Assembly (NCBI GenBank): GCA_963836915.1 | Contig: CAWILH010000002.1 | Span: 4,092,001-4,156,000, forward strand | DNA length: 64,000 bases | Source: Cryomorpha sp963836915 | Lineage (GTDB): Bacteria > Bacteroidota > Bacteroidia > Flavobacteriales_D > Cryomorphaceae | Direction of reading: 5' to 3' | Part shown: positions 33,833 through 42,956 of the stretch, in pieces | Layout: the number at the start of each line of letters is the position of its first letter | How positions within the stretch are numbered: position 1 is the first letter of the stretch | Position numbers and translations under genes: made by a program | The notes under the pieces: generated by a model | What the model was told of the DNA's origin: nothing | The model's database searches: none | The model's input: only the letters and a program-made list of their open reading frames with translations

Positions 33833-35668
33833 GTTCAAAATTTTGATGCGGGAAATGAACTCAGTGGAACAGAATATAGCCGGGTATATTCAAATGAATT
33901 TGAACTTGGGACTCATCCATTTGCTGAGTCTGAGTCCTTACTTTATCCTTGGCAAAATCACACTGGGGTCTATACCAATAATACCCATCATTTAATCGTA
34001 GAACAAAATTTCTTCGAAGCCCCTAGCACAGCATCTTACCCTGGCCACGGAGTTTTGGTTTATAATAGTCAAGGTGGCGCCAATGCTATTTACAGCAATA
34101 CTTTCACCAACTTAAAAACGGGTGCGAATGGTTGGCAAGTGAACCGAAATCTCAATGTTGAAGGAGGTGTTCAGGCCGGACTTTCAGGCCTACAATTTTT
34201 ATGTAATACGAATAACGGAAATGAAGTTGATTTTGAGATGAGTAGAACAGGATTAGACACAGAAATTCCTTTTCAAAATGCAGGAATTCGTCAAAACCAA
34301 GGAACGGGCACTCCTGAAAGTGCCGCTGGAAATATCTTCTCAAATCCTTTTCCCGCTAGTAATGTCTACACTCACTTTAAAGTAAGCTCTGATTTTACAT
34401 ACCGCTATTATTATGATATAAACCCACCAGATGAGAATGAAATTACTCCTGGAACTTTTGTTGCACCTTTTTTAGTGAATACTACAAACAATTGCACGGC
34501 GCACTACACCACAGGCGTGATGGGCGGTTTTGGTAAACCACAGCTTGATGATGCTGTTAGTGAATTTCAAAGTTTGAAATATACCTACGCCCAGATTATC
34601 GATAGCGGAGATACGCCAGGGATGATAGAAGAAATAGAACTCAGCTGGCCGCAAGATGCTTGGGATCTGAGAGACCGGCTAATAGCGCGTTCGCCCTATA
34701 ATTCAGAACAAGTATTGATAGAAGCAGCCGAACGTGAAATAATGCCACATGCCATGCTGCTCGAAGTATTGCTTGCAAACCCTGACGCGCTCCAAGATGG
34801 AGAAGTCATAAAAACAGTAGAATTTGGAATAATGGATCCCTTGCCGGATTATATGATCGATCTCCTTCTTGCCGCACGTGATCAAACTACCCTTCGCACC
34901 ACCATGGAATCAACTTTGGCAGATTTGTTTTTCGAAGCTGAACGTATCCAAAAAATAATGATAGGCAAGATCATGCTCGAAGACAGCGTAGGGTTTGAAA
35001 GGGATAGTTTGATAGATCTATATGCTCGGATAAAAACTGTTGAGAGTAATTATGTGCGAGTCGCTGCCCTATCCGATGATGGACAGCACAGCGCGGCTAT
35101 CGCACTTCTCGATTCTATGCTGACCTATTATAAGCTTTCTACGCTACGTGCAAATGAATGTACAGCCATGAAAGATTTCTACTCAATGGTGGGATCTGTA
35201 GAAGCGAACGGTGGTAACATGGCGAGTCTCAAATCGGGAGATGTAAGTGCGCTTGAATTTATAGCCCTAAATCAAGATGCAGGTCTCGCAGCCCAGAAAG
35301 CACGGAACGTGCTCTGCTTCCATTATCAAATCTGTTATGACAGCAATGGACAACTAAAAAGCGATTATGTACGGCTTCCTAAAAACGCGCCAGAAGAGAT
35401 CCTTGAAAAACTGAATACCATAGCCGTCTATCCCAATCCTACAGATCAATACACCACCATTGAGTACGCCCTTCTCAAGGCGGTAGAAGAGACTCGGATT
35501 AATATTTATGACATCACAGGACGTATCATTGAAAGCCGGGCAATTGGCAAAAATTACAATGGCCAGGTATTGCTCGACACCCGAAAGTATCCAAACGGAT
35601 TGGTTATATTTGAAATAACCCAAGATGGCGAGAAAGTTTCCGATGGTAAATTTATTGTATCCCATTAA
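33833..35668 (+). pseudogene. 5'-truncated T9SS-secreted protein (surface beta-helix-like)
   Basis: The frame opens at 33833 right after an in-frame TAG and has no start or signal peptide; it begins in mid-domain (VQNFDAGNELSGTEYSRVYS). A TTG at 34055 only looks like a start. The first part has N-x-F/Asn-rich turns (TNNTHHLIVEQNFFE; GVLVYNSQGGANAIYSNTF) of a parallel beta-helix; the middle is an alpha-rich region; the C-terminus is a clear type A sorting domain (TIAVYPNPTDQYTTIEYAL, INIYDITGRIIESRAI, GKFIVSH). So it is the tail of a large secreted protein whose head was lost, probably with the IS21-like junction. Its last 35 codons are duplicated at 38454. Confidence 0.8.
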
Positions 35669-35734
35669 TACTTGGTTCCAATGTTTAAGTATTACCTAGT
35701 GTTATGTTAATCGTATTGTGACGTAATAGATTTG

Positions 35735-35742
35735 TATATTTG
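35735..35742 (+). promoter_or_regulatory. -7 promoter box inside the IS630 element
   Basis: TATATTTG fits TAnnTTTG; a TTG at 35716-35718 lies 16 bp upstream as a possible -33 element. Transcription would start just before ATG 35760, in the same direction as the host gene. Confidence 0.5.
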
Positions 35743-35759
35743 CTAAACCCTTGAAGCAA

Positions 35760-36892
35760 ATGATACGATACACAATTAAATTGACAAAAGACGAAGTGGA
35801 TGAATTAATGGCAATCATCGACAAAGGATCCCACACTTCACAGACATTTCGCACTGCCTACATATTATTGAACTGCGACGAAGGCGGATTTTCTGATAAG
35901 GTCACCAACGAACAGATAAGCAAAGTCCTTAAGGTTGGCATGCGGACGATCGACAGGGTCAAGAAGAAGTTCATGGAGGATGGCATCGAAGCTGTGCTGG
36001 AACGCCGCCCAACGACCCGTGTTTACGAAAAGAAGGCGGACGGGGACGTGGAAGCGAAACTGGTCACGTTGTGCTGTAGCGAGCCACCCAAAGGTTTTGC
36101 GAAATGGTCTTTACGGATGCTTGCCGATAAGATGGTAGAATTGGACTACGTTGAAAGCATATCGCACGTCACGGTCGGGAACATTCTAAAAAAAACGAAC
36201 TTAAACCCTGGAAAGTCAAAGGCTGGGTAATACCACCGGAAAAGAACAGTGAGTTCGTGGCGAACATGGAAAAGGTGCTTGACGTTTACAAAAGGCCTTA
36301 CGACAAAGGTTTTCCCGTGGTGTGCATGGACGAGTCGCCAAAGCAATTGATAGAGGAAGGCCGTCCGTCCACGGAGATGAGACCCGGGCAGGAAGCCAGG
36401 GTGGATTATGAATATATTAGACATGGGGTCGTCAACATATTCATGGCCAATGAACCACTGACGGGCAATAGATTTGTGGAAGTTACAAGATACAAGAAGA
36501 AAAAAGACTGGGCCGCATTTGTGAAGAAAATTGCGGATGAGTGGTATCCGGATGCAAAGAAGATAATACTTGTGATGGACAATTTCAGGACGCATGCCGC
36601 TTCCGCATTTTATGAGGCGTACAAACCCGCCGAAGCAAAGCGGCTATGGGACAGGTTCGAATTTGTGTTTACCCCAAAGCACGGCAGCTGGCTCAATATG
36701 GCGGAGATAGAATTGAATGTGCTAAATGGACAGTGCCTCAATCGGCACTTGGCAAGCATGGAAAAGATCAAAGGCGAGGTTGATGCATGGCAGGCAGCAA
36801 GAAATAATAAAAACAGCAAAATTAATTGGCAGTTCAGAAATAAAGATGCGAGAATAAAACTCAAAAGACTTTATCCGTCAATTTATAGTTAA
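35760..36892 (+). CDS. IS630-family transposase (two frames, putative -1 frameshift)
   Basis: Start ATG 35760 (MIRYTIKLTKDEVDELMAII); the TTG nine bases earlier is less likely. The first frame holds the helix-turn-helix DNA-binding part (TNEQISKVLKVGMRTIDRVK) and stops at 36230. The second frame, used from about 36194, gives KPWKVKGWVIPPEKN-EFVANMEKVLDVYKRPYDKGFPVVCMDESPKQL with the first catalytic Asp, then LVMDNFRTH and the TPKHGSWLNMAEIE part of the DDE core. The two join by a -1 shift in the A8 run 36188-36195 (A AAA AAA slippery). The stop at 36890-36892 lies inside the right inverted repeat. Shift could be programmed or an assembly artefact. Confidence 0.87.
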
Positions 36893-38394
36893 CGTAACAC
36901 TAGTCCTATTTTCTTTCGCCTGTGCGCTCAATTTGAACGCACAGGTGATTGACTATACCATCGACCCTGCATTCAATTCAGGACTTTTATATAATAGGGG
37001 TGGGGTGCTGGACATAGTAGCGGATGAAGAAGGCATCCTCGTCTCCACAGATGGTCTTAATTCTGGTTCGCCAGCGATGGGTATTTCCTACATATCAGTA
37101 AATGGCAATTTTCTTCAAAATCTCACGCCTGCAACTAATATAGGGCCAACTGCAATAGACTTTTATAAAAATGGATATATCTACCATGGAAATAGGATAG
37201 AATGGTTTGATGTAAATTGGAATAATTATGGTTTAGATTTCGAGTATCTTAAACCTGCCTACAGCGGTTTTCTTTCCCGCAAAGCGCTTGACGCATTAGT
37301 GCTTCCCGATGATAAAATCGTTGTTTCTGGCCGCTTCTTTACAGATAGCAACACCACCGCCGAGAGCCTTCGCCACCTATGTGTGATAGACTCTACAGGC
37401 GCCCCGCTCGAAGAATTCCCCATGGTCCATTGCGCCCAGCCTATTGATGCTGAGATATATACTGTTGATACGCTGAGCGATGGAAGCTATATTATTGCGG
37501 GCCGGTTTAGTGAAGTCAATGGTCATCCCTGCAATAACGTGGCGCGGCTACTTCCCGATTTTACCGTGGATGTGAATTTTGGTAACCCACTCATTCAGAG
37601 AAGTACCACAAGAACAGAATTGATAGACTCCCAAGACCGGATCTGGCTATCACTCTCTTATGGTGGCTTGGCCGCAGCTCCCAATGACTCTATTTTTACT
37701 ACGCGGCTTTTTCCAGCTGGAGAAGTTGATCAATCATTTCAACCGCCAGTCATGATTTCAGACTTTATCAACGAAGATCCTCCAGATCAGTATTATCAAG
37801 TTGATTTTGGGGAGGTCTACGAAGATTCCGATGGAACTTTTATAGTGGTTGGCCCCTTAACAAGTTATAATGGAATGGCGGTAAAAAATATTCTTAAAAT
37901 TTATGATGACGGCCAAATGGTGGAAGGAGCCTTTGACGGTATAGGCGCAGATGAAGCAATTTGGGAAAATTGGGACGAAGGCTTTTTGGCACGCGGTTGG
38001 TACGATATTACCCGTTGCGAATGATAAACTGTTATTGGGAGGGAAGTTCTCCAGCTTCGGCGGCGAGCCATACTCCTGCTTGGTGCGGCTTATGCCCAAT
38101 GGTTTTGTAGGGCTTGATGAGAAGGAAGGCCGCGGCAGGTTAAAGCTTTGGCCCAACCCGGTCTCGCTCAGCGCGGGAGCTAAATCTATCGAAATTTCAC
38201 TGCCTTCGAAAAACGAAAATATTCATCAGATAGAGATCGCCGACCTTCAGGGCGGCATCAAGCTGCGTCAACGCGAAAGTTACGTCGGCATCACTGCCAG
38301 AGTGATCCTAGCAAATTTTGCTTCAGGAATGGTTGTGGTGCGTGCATATACCGGGTCTTCTGTTTACACCCAGAAGTTGGTTATTGTTGATTGA

Positions 38395-38561
38395 AATTTG
38401 GTACTTCCTTTAAGATAGTTTTAGGTCTTTGCACACGGAGCGGCAAAGTCTACCTCGACACCCGCAAGTATCCAAACGGAATGGTTATATTTGAAATAAC
38501 CCAAGATGGTGAAAAGGTTTCTGATGGAAAATTTATTGTATCCCATTAATACTTGGTTCCA
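38395..38561 (+). repeat. Junction and leading part of tandem-duplication unit 2
   Basis: 38454-38549 repeats the end of the truncated T9SS gene (LDTRKYPNGMVIFEITQDGE in translation, then its stop) without any upstream part. The novel junction sequence 38395-38453, between the copy 1 stop and the repeat, has no gene; it records where the duplication or subsequent recombination joined. Confidence 0.7.
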
Positions 38562-40064
38562 ATGTTTAAGTATTACCTAGTCCTATTTTCTTTCGCCTGT
38601 GCGCTCAATTTGAGCGCACAGGTGATTGATTATACCATCGACCCTACATTCAATTCAGGACTTTTATATAATAGGGGTGGGGTGCTGGACATAGTAGCGG
38701 ATGAAGAAGGCATCCTCGTCTCCACAGATGGTCTTAATTCTGGTTCGCCAGCGATGGGTATTTCCTACATATCAGTAAATGGCAATTTTCTTCAAAATCT
38801 CACGCCTGCAACTAATATAGGGCCAACTGCAATAGACTTTTATAAAAATGGATATATCTACCATGGAAATAGGATAGAATGGTTTGATGTAAATTGGAAT
38901 AATTATGGTTTAGATTTCGAGTATCTTAAACCTGCCTACAGCGGTTTTCTTTCCCGCAAAGCGCTTGACGCATTAGTGCTTCCCGATGATAAAATCGTTG
39001 TTTCTGGCCGCTTCTTTACAGATAGCAACACCACCGCCGAGAGCCTTCGCCACCTATGTGTGATAGACTCTACAGGCGCCCCGCTCGAAGAATTCCCCAT
39101 GGTGCATTGCGCCCAGCCTATTGATGCTGAGATTTATACTGTTGATACGCTGAGTGATGGAAGCTTTATCATAGCGGGACAGTTCAACGAAGTGAACGGC
39201 GAAGCCTACAGCAAAATCGCTAAACTGAACACAGACTTTACGGTTGACACATCTTTCAGCCCAGTGTTCGGTAACAGCGGAACGCTCGTCGCTGTTAAAC
39301 TCATCGACAGCCAAGACAGAATATGGGCCAGTTTTGGACCGAACATTACCGTGCTGGGGCAGCCCGAATATGCTTCTCGGATTATACGCCTATTGCCAGA
39401 TGGCACTATAGACCCTAGCTTCACACCACCCATATGCACTGGCTACTTTAGCGGAACCTACGAAGATCCGGTTGGGCAATTTGAAATAGGCGCGGAAGTA
39501 TTTGAAGATAGTGATGACACTTATATCCTTCATGGCAGTTTTACGGAGCTTAATGGTGAAGCACATCGGAGAATAGGAAAAATCGAAGATAATGGTACCG
39601 TAATTCCGAATGCAATGCAATACACCACTGCCGATTCAGCGATATGGGGATCTTGGGTGAGTCAATTAGGCCCAGTAATGGGTGCTTCCATTGGGCATCT
39701 TGAAAGATTGCCCGATGGCAAGCTTCTGCTCGGTGGTCAGTTCTCCAGCTTCGGCGGCGAGCCATACAGCTGCTTAGTGCGGTTGGTACAAGATGGTTTT
39801 GTCTCAACCGAAAATCAAGAACCAAGTGAGCTACACATTCGTATTTGGCCCAATCCCTCCGCAGGTATTATTCATTTCTATTCTGCTAAATCGGTTTCGA
39901 TGATGGAGTTGTATTCTTTAGATGGAAAATTACTCTTCACTGCTAATCGCCTTAAGGCTGAGCAGAAAATAGTTCTTCCTTTTACTATTTCGCAAGGTGT
40001 CTTTCTAAGTAATTGGATCTTCGAAGACGGATCAAATTTAACCCGAAAAATTGCTATCAAATGA
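38562..40064 (+). CDS. Delta-60-repeat T9SS-secreted protein, intact copy 2
   Basis: 500 aa from ATG 38562; a TTG nine bases upstream is not a real start. Signal peptide MFKYYLVLFSFACALNLSAQ. Then several delta-60 repeats (PDDKIVVSGRFFTDSN, LSDGSFIIAGQFNEVNGEAY, LLPDGTIDPSFTPP, LPDGKLLLGGQFSSFGGEPY), a propeller-like extracellular fold, and a type A C-terminal sorting domain (RIWPNPSAGIIHFYSAKS, MMELYSLDGKLLFTANRL). Exported by Sec then T9SS to the cell surface or medium; function unknown. Its 5' third is nearly identical to copy 1, the rest is a divergent paralogue. Its TGA overlaps the next ATG. Confidence 0.9.
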   Translation: MFKYYLVLFSFACALNLSAQVIDYTIDPTFNSGLLYNRGGVLDIVADEEGILVSTDGLNSGSPAMGISYISVNGNFLQNLTPATNIGPTAIDFYKNGYIYHGNRIEWFDVNWNNYGLDFEYLKPAYSGFLSRKALDALVLPDDKIVVSGRFFTDSNTTAESLRHLCVIDSTGAPLEEFPMVHCAQPIDAEIYTVDTLSDGSFIIAGQFNEVNGEAYSKIAKLNTDFTVDTSFSPVFGNSGTLVAVKLIDSQDRIWASFGPNITVLGQPEYASRIIRLLPDGTIDPSFTPPICTGYFSGTYEDPVGQFEIGAEVFEDSDDTYILHGSFTELNGEAHRRIGKIEDNGTVIPNAMQYTTADSAIWGSWVSQLGPVMGASIGHLERLPDGKLLLGGQFSSFGGEPYSCLVRLVQDGFVSTENQEPSELHIRIWPNPSAGIIHFYSAKSVSMMELYSLDGKLLFTANRLKAEQKIVLPFTISQGVFLSNWIFEDGSNLTRKIAIK

Positions 40065-40993
40065 AATTACTGCTCTCCTTTTTATTTTTGACCTCTGTCT
40101 ATTTCGGAAAATGCCAAACCTGGCCAGAAACCGATTCTCAATGGAATTATTGCTACAACGTTGATAATTTAAATACTCTAGGACCTACGATATTTGAGTA
40201 CACAAATGATAGCTTAATTAATGATACCTCCTATGCCATAGTACGACCTACCCTTTGGATCAATAATCCATCAACTTATCAGGACGCCTTAAACAATAAC
40301 CGCGTCTTTTTATTTCGTCAATCTAATGACACTATTTTTCGAAGAGTAGGCCAAGCCGAATTTATTTTTTACATCCAAGGGATAGAAGTCGGAGAAAGTT
40401 TTACAACCTTTCGTTCAAGCATACTCTTTCCAAATATATCTTCTTGCCAGAATGATATGGTATTGGAAATTGTGGAAATTTCAGAGGAGGAGATCAACGG
40501 GGAGATTTACCAATTCGTAAAAATGGAAGACGTCTTTTTCGATGAGGTTTACAGTGTTACTACTTTTGGACCTCGCTATTTTACTTTCATTGAGGGGATA
40601 GGCTTACAGGCTAATTTCCCTTATTTCAATAATAACGCGATAATGGGTACATTATGTTACGATTTTGTTGATGGCAATATAAATTCCGATCTCATTGAGT
40701 ATAATGGTGAAGAACTTTCCAGTTTTCATGTTTGCATCCCAAACTCAACTTCTAATGAATTTGATAAATCGTTTGATCTTTTCCCAAATCCTGTTGAGAA
40801 ATACCTAGAGTGGAATAAAGAGGTGGAGAAGATTACCTTGATCAACAGTCTGGGAAAAACTGTATTTGAAAAAACTTTGGATGGTGGTATGAAACGAATT
40901 GAGTTGCCCAACCTACCCAATGGTCTTTATACCGCCGTCTTTACGAACGGCAATGACTCAGCGGTTAAAAAACTAATCATTCAAAAAAGATGA
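40061..40993 (+). CDS. T9SS-sorted secreted protein of unknown function
   Basis: 310 aa from ATG 40061 (ATGA with the preceding stop); the in-frame sequence upstream is a shadow. Signal peptide MKLLLSFLFLTSVYFGKCQ, a WPETDSQWNYCY start, RQSNDTIFRRV and IEGIGLQANFPYF, and a C-terminal domain with SFDLFPNPVEKYLEWNKE and INSLGKTVFEKTLDGG. Shares motif order (W-Y start, R-SNDT-R, FGPR/I-GVG, sorting domain) with the next gene, so they are distant paralogues. Middle gene of a three-gene coupled cargo operon. Confidence 0.85.
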   Translation: MKLLLSFLFLTSVYFGKCQTWPETDSQWNYCYNVDNLNTLGPTIFEYTNDSLINDTSYAIVRPTLWINNPSTYQDALNNNRVFLFRQSNDTIFRRVGQAEFIFYIQGIEVGESFTTFRSSILFPNISSCQNDMVLEIVEISEEEINGEIYQFVKMEDVFFDEVYSVTTFGPRYFTFIEGIGLQANFPYFNNNAIMGTLCYDFVDGNINSDLIEYNGEELSSFHVCIPNSTSNEFDKSFDLFPNPVEKYLEWNKEVEKITLINSLGKTVFEKTLDGGMKRIELPNLPNGLYTAVFTNGNDSAVKKLIIQKR

Positions 40994-41931
40994 AATACTA
41001 CTTTACTCTGCTACTCATTGTCATTTCCCTAAACTGTTCGTCACTAGCCGAAGTTCAGTGGTTTCAAGACGGTCAAGAATGGTATTACAATATTTACTGT
41101 TTTCAAAGTTTCTTTTGCGGTTTCCAGCACTACGAAGTCAGCGGTTCCGAAATATTTGGTGAACATGAGGCGACCATTGTCGAATCGACCTATTACACGA
41201 GCGAAGGAACCACAGAACCTATATCGGAAACGCAGTACTTACGTTATTCCAACGACACAGTGTGGCGTTATGCGACCGATGCAGAACAATGGCATATGCT
41301 CTGGGATATAGGCGCTCAAGTAGGAGATGTTTGGACCATTCAGGAAGAAGTGTACTACGGCTACAGCTTTGAAGATGAAGAGCCAGCGGACGTTCCATTG
41401 TTTAAAGTACGGGTTGACTCCGTTGCTTTTTGGGACGATATACCCAACTCTACACTTTCAAATCGAAGAGTAATATACGTCATCCCAGTTGTAGAGGAGA
41501 CTGAAGAATCATTGTACACGTTCGGCCCCATCTTAGAAGGTGTCGGGCCAATCAATGATGCCCATGATTTGATCGGCAATCCGAGCGGAACAGCTCTTCC
41601 ACTTCAATCTCCCTATTTCCAATGCTTCTTGGAAGGTGGGCAACTTGCGTACGGTGCCCAAGGCAGTCCCTGCCTTACCCTCGGCACTGATGACATTCAA
41701 CAATTGCAAGGTGGCTTAATCTATCCCAATCCCGCTTATGATGCCATTTTCTGGGATGATTCTTTTCAATCACTCACGATTTATGATGTCACGGGAAAAG
41801 TTGTACTACAAAACACTCAGGCTTTCAATACTCAGTCGCTCGACGTCAGAGATTTGAACAATGGATTTTACATGGTGGTGGTAAAGAAAGAAAATATGCT
41901 GTTCAGTCAAAAGCTTGTTATTGAAAAATAA
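40990..41931 (+). CDS. T9SS-sorted secreted protein of unknown function (paralogue of preceding gene)
   Basis: 313 aa; ATG overlaps the previous TGA. Signal peptide MKYYFTLLLIVISLNCSSLA with a cysteine near the cleavage site, then QDGQEWYYNIYC, RYSNDTVWRYATD, IGAQVGDVWTIQEE and FGPILEGVGPIN, followed by a type A sorting domain (GGLIYPNPAYDAIFWDDS, LTIYDVTGKVVLQNTQ, KLVIEK). Likely displayed on the cell surface. After it comes 252 bp without a gene. Confidence 0.85.
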   Translation: MKYYFTLLLIVISLNCSSLAEVQWFQDGQEWYYNIYCFQSFFCGFQHYEVSGSEIFGEHEATIVESTYYTSEGTTEPISETQYLRYSNDTVWRYATDAEQWHMLWDIGAQVGDVWTIQEEVYYGYSFEDEEPADVPLFKVRVDSVAFWDDIPNSTLSNRRVIYVIPVVEETEESLYTFGPILEGVGPINDAHDLIGNPSGTALPLQSPYFQCFLEGGQLAYGAQGSPCLTLGTDDIQQLQGGLIYPNPAYDAIFWDDSFQSLTIYDVTGKVVLQNTQAFNTQSLDVRDLNNGFYMVVVKKENMLFSQKLVIEK

Positions 41932-42183
41932 AGGCCAGAATTAGATATTTATTAAGGCTCGTTTGGCACCTGTTATTCAAGCTTACTTTAATTTGAAAGG
42001 CGTTTTCCTAATAAGGAGTGAGTTCATCCTACCATTTTTTAGACTGTAATATATAAAATAGCGAGTCCAGACCAACTCAAGTAATTAGTAGCGTGATACG
42101 TTATTTTAGGTGCGCTAACGGTTGGTATAAGATGTCGTAGCTGACGATAGGAAGCTATGCATTCTTAACTGTTGCCATTGGCA
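41932..42183. other. Intergenic stretch with imperfect hairpin
   Basis: TAAGATG-TAGCT (42128-42142) can pair imperfectly with AGCTA-TTCTTA (42153-42167). The segment GCTAACGGTTGGTATAAGATG looks like repeated accessory-region intergenic DNA in Bacteroidota, but no integrase or array supports a recombination site. Confidence 0.3.
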
Positions 42184-42456
42184 CTATTCCGCTTTTAGCT
42201 CAATCGATAGTCCTAAAGCGTTTGCAATTAAAGCGAAGTTAGATCATTGAATATCTTCTCCGTTTTCGATTCGGGATAGTTGTGGTCTTTTCTTTCCAAC
42301 CTTTTCGTCAGGATTTTCTTGAGTCATATGTAATTCCTTTCTAAGGTTTTTAATGATTTCTCCAAAATAAAAGGAAAAAGCATCTTCTCTAAATTCTTCA
42401 CGTTCTTTTGAGCCTTCTATTCCGTAACGTTTGGCAATCAGATCTTCTGTGTTTAT
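42184..42456 (-). pseudogene. XRE-family antitoxin remnant
   Basis: Reading minus from 42456: codon ATA where a start is expected, then NTEDLIAKRYGIEGSKEREE, FGEIIKNLRKELHMTQENPD, KKRPQLSRIENGEDIQ, stop, SNFALIANALGLSIELKAE. This is a typical XRE/HigA-like antitoxin (helix-turn-helix MTQ-LAEKVG--R-ISRIENG) whose expected Leu before SNF is a TGA stop (42244-42246; TTA to TGA) and whose start codon is lost. An in-frame TAG precedes the ATA. Two substitution-type lesions indicate decay rather than sequencing indels. It follows the zeta-toxin fragment on the same strand. Confidence 0.72.
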
Positions 42457-42676
42457 TGACTATCCCATAATTATTTTTCTTTAACTCTTCCCATTGCAAG
42501 ACAATGTTGACGGTAATTTCATTCATTGAGCCTTCCGCAATAATTTCATAACTATCTCCAGAGTTATTTACAAATAGCCAGTCGTCCACTCTCTGGAGAA
42601 ACAGATCGAAAAAGTTCTTCGGTCCGCTTTTATATCTTCTTATCACTTCCTCTGGTATTTGCCTACCTGTTTTCCG
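42398..42676 (-). pseudogene. Zeta-toxin-like protein, C-terminal fragment
   Basis: The frame is bounded upstream by TAA at 42677-42679 and reads RQIPEEVIRRYKSGPKNFFD, LFLQRVDDWLFVNNSGDSYE, IIAEGSMNEITVN before losing homology. The string W-FVNNSG-S-EIIAEG is the C-terminal signature of zeta-type toxin/UDP-GlcNAc kinases (predicted ABC-type ATPases, COG4185 type) of Bacteroidota. The P-loop half is absent, so only the last third remains. It immediately precedes the XRE antitoxin remnant, together a dead toxin-antitoxin cassette. The end is uncertain because the reading overlaps the antitoxin in another frame. Confidence 0.55.
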
Positions 42677-42928
42677 TTAATACCTCCAAACCTTTAGTTT
42701 TGAACTACGCTATCCCGCGTGCAGCGAAAATTGAAACTCCATTTCTGTTTCCACATCCCGCAAACTATCGGTTTGATCTCTAGTCCTACTTCGACGGGCT
42801 TTCTAAGCGACCCAAAATAATTCAGGGTATAGCTCTTCCCCTTCTTTTTGCGCAAGCTCTACCGAATGCGCTAAATGACTACCACCCATCGCGGCGACTT
42901 ATCGATTTCCCCACATCGCCATTGATGC

Positions 42929-42936
42929 TACCTTTG
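42929..42936 (+). promoter_or_regulatory. -7 promoter box for the M16 peptidase operon
   Basis: TACCTTTG matches TAnnTTTG, 20 bp before ATG 42957. The preceding 42680-42928 holds no gene I can support; this promoter marks the return to core sequence. Confidence 0.55.
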
Positions 42937-42956
42937 CATCCAATTTTAGCAAAAGC

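Larger units (their letters stand above)
35699..36900 (+). mobile_element. IS630-family insertion sequence (1202 bp, exact ends)
   Basis: Flanked by TA at 35697-35698 and 36901-36902, the family's target duplication. Ends are GTGTTATGTTAA (35699-35710) and TTAACGTAACAC (36889-36900), inverted repeats with one mismatch over 12 bp. The uninterrupted target CCTAGTCC is present at 38576-38583 in the duplicated copy, proving the boundaries. Carries one transposase gene in two frames and its own promoter. Confidence 0.93.
35573..37490 (+). repeat. Tandem duplication, unit 1 (contains the IS630 insertion)
   Basis: Matches 38454-39167 almost base for base once the IS (1202 bp plus 2-bp target duplication) is removed: constant offset of 2881 before the IS and 1677 after it. 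It spans the last 32 codons of the truncated T9SS gene, a short spacer and the first 270 or so codons of a delta-60 gene. Identity falls abruptly after about 37490/39167. Confidence 0.85.
35681..38394 (+). pseudogene. Delta-60-repeat T9SS protein, copy 1 (IS-disrupted and frameshifted)
   Basis: ATG 35681 starts MFKYYL, then the IS630 element splits the signal peptide at codon 7; the rest resumes at 36903 as LFSFACALNLNAQVIDYTID. Delta-60 repeat motifs follow (PDDKIVVSGRFFTD; LSDGSYIIAGRFSEVNGHPC). A second lesion near 37985-38010 shifts the frame: one frame stops at 38024 while the continuation GGKFSSFGGEPYSCLVRLMP runs in another, ending with a sorting domain (KLWPNPVSLSAGAKSIEISL; YTQKLVIVD). 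The intact paralogue starts at 38562. Two independent disruptions make this a true pseudogene. Confidence 0.88.

Noticed and set aside
34055..35668. Complete T9SS gene starting at TTG 34055
   Set aside because: The same frame carries matching protein sequence upstream to 33833 and no signal peptide; the gene is truncated, not starting there.
35751..35759. TTG start for the transposase
   Set aside because: ATG at 35760 in the same frame begins at the family's usual N-terminus and lies better after the promoter.
36933..38024. Independent intact gene starting after the IS
   Set aside because: Its start is an artefact: the sequence continues the signal peptide interrupted by the IS, as shown by copy 2.
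42110..42180. Integron-like attC site beside toxin-antitoxin cassettes
   Set aside because: The hairpin is imperfect, no conserved core-site pairs recur at the other modules, and no tyrosine recombinase is in the window.
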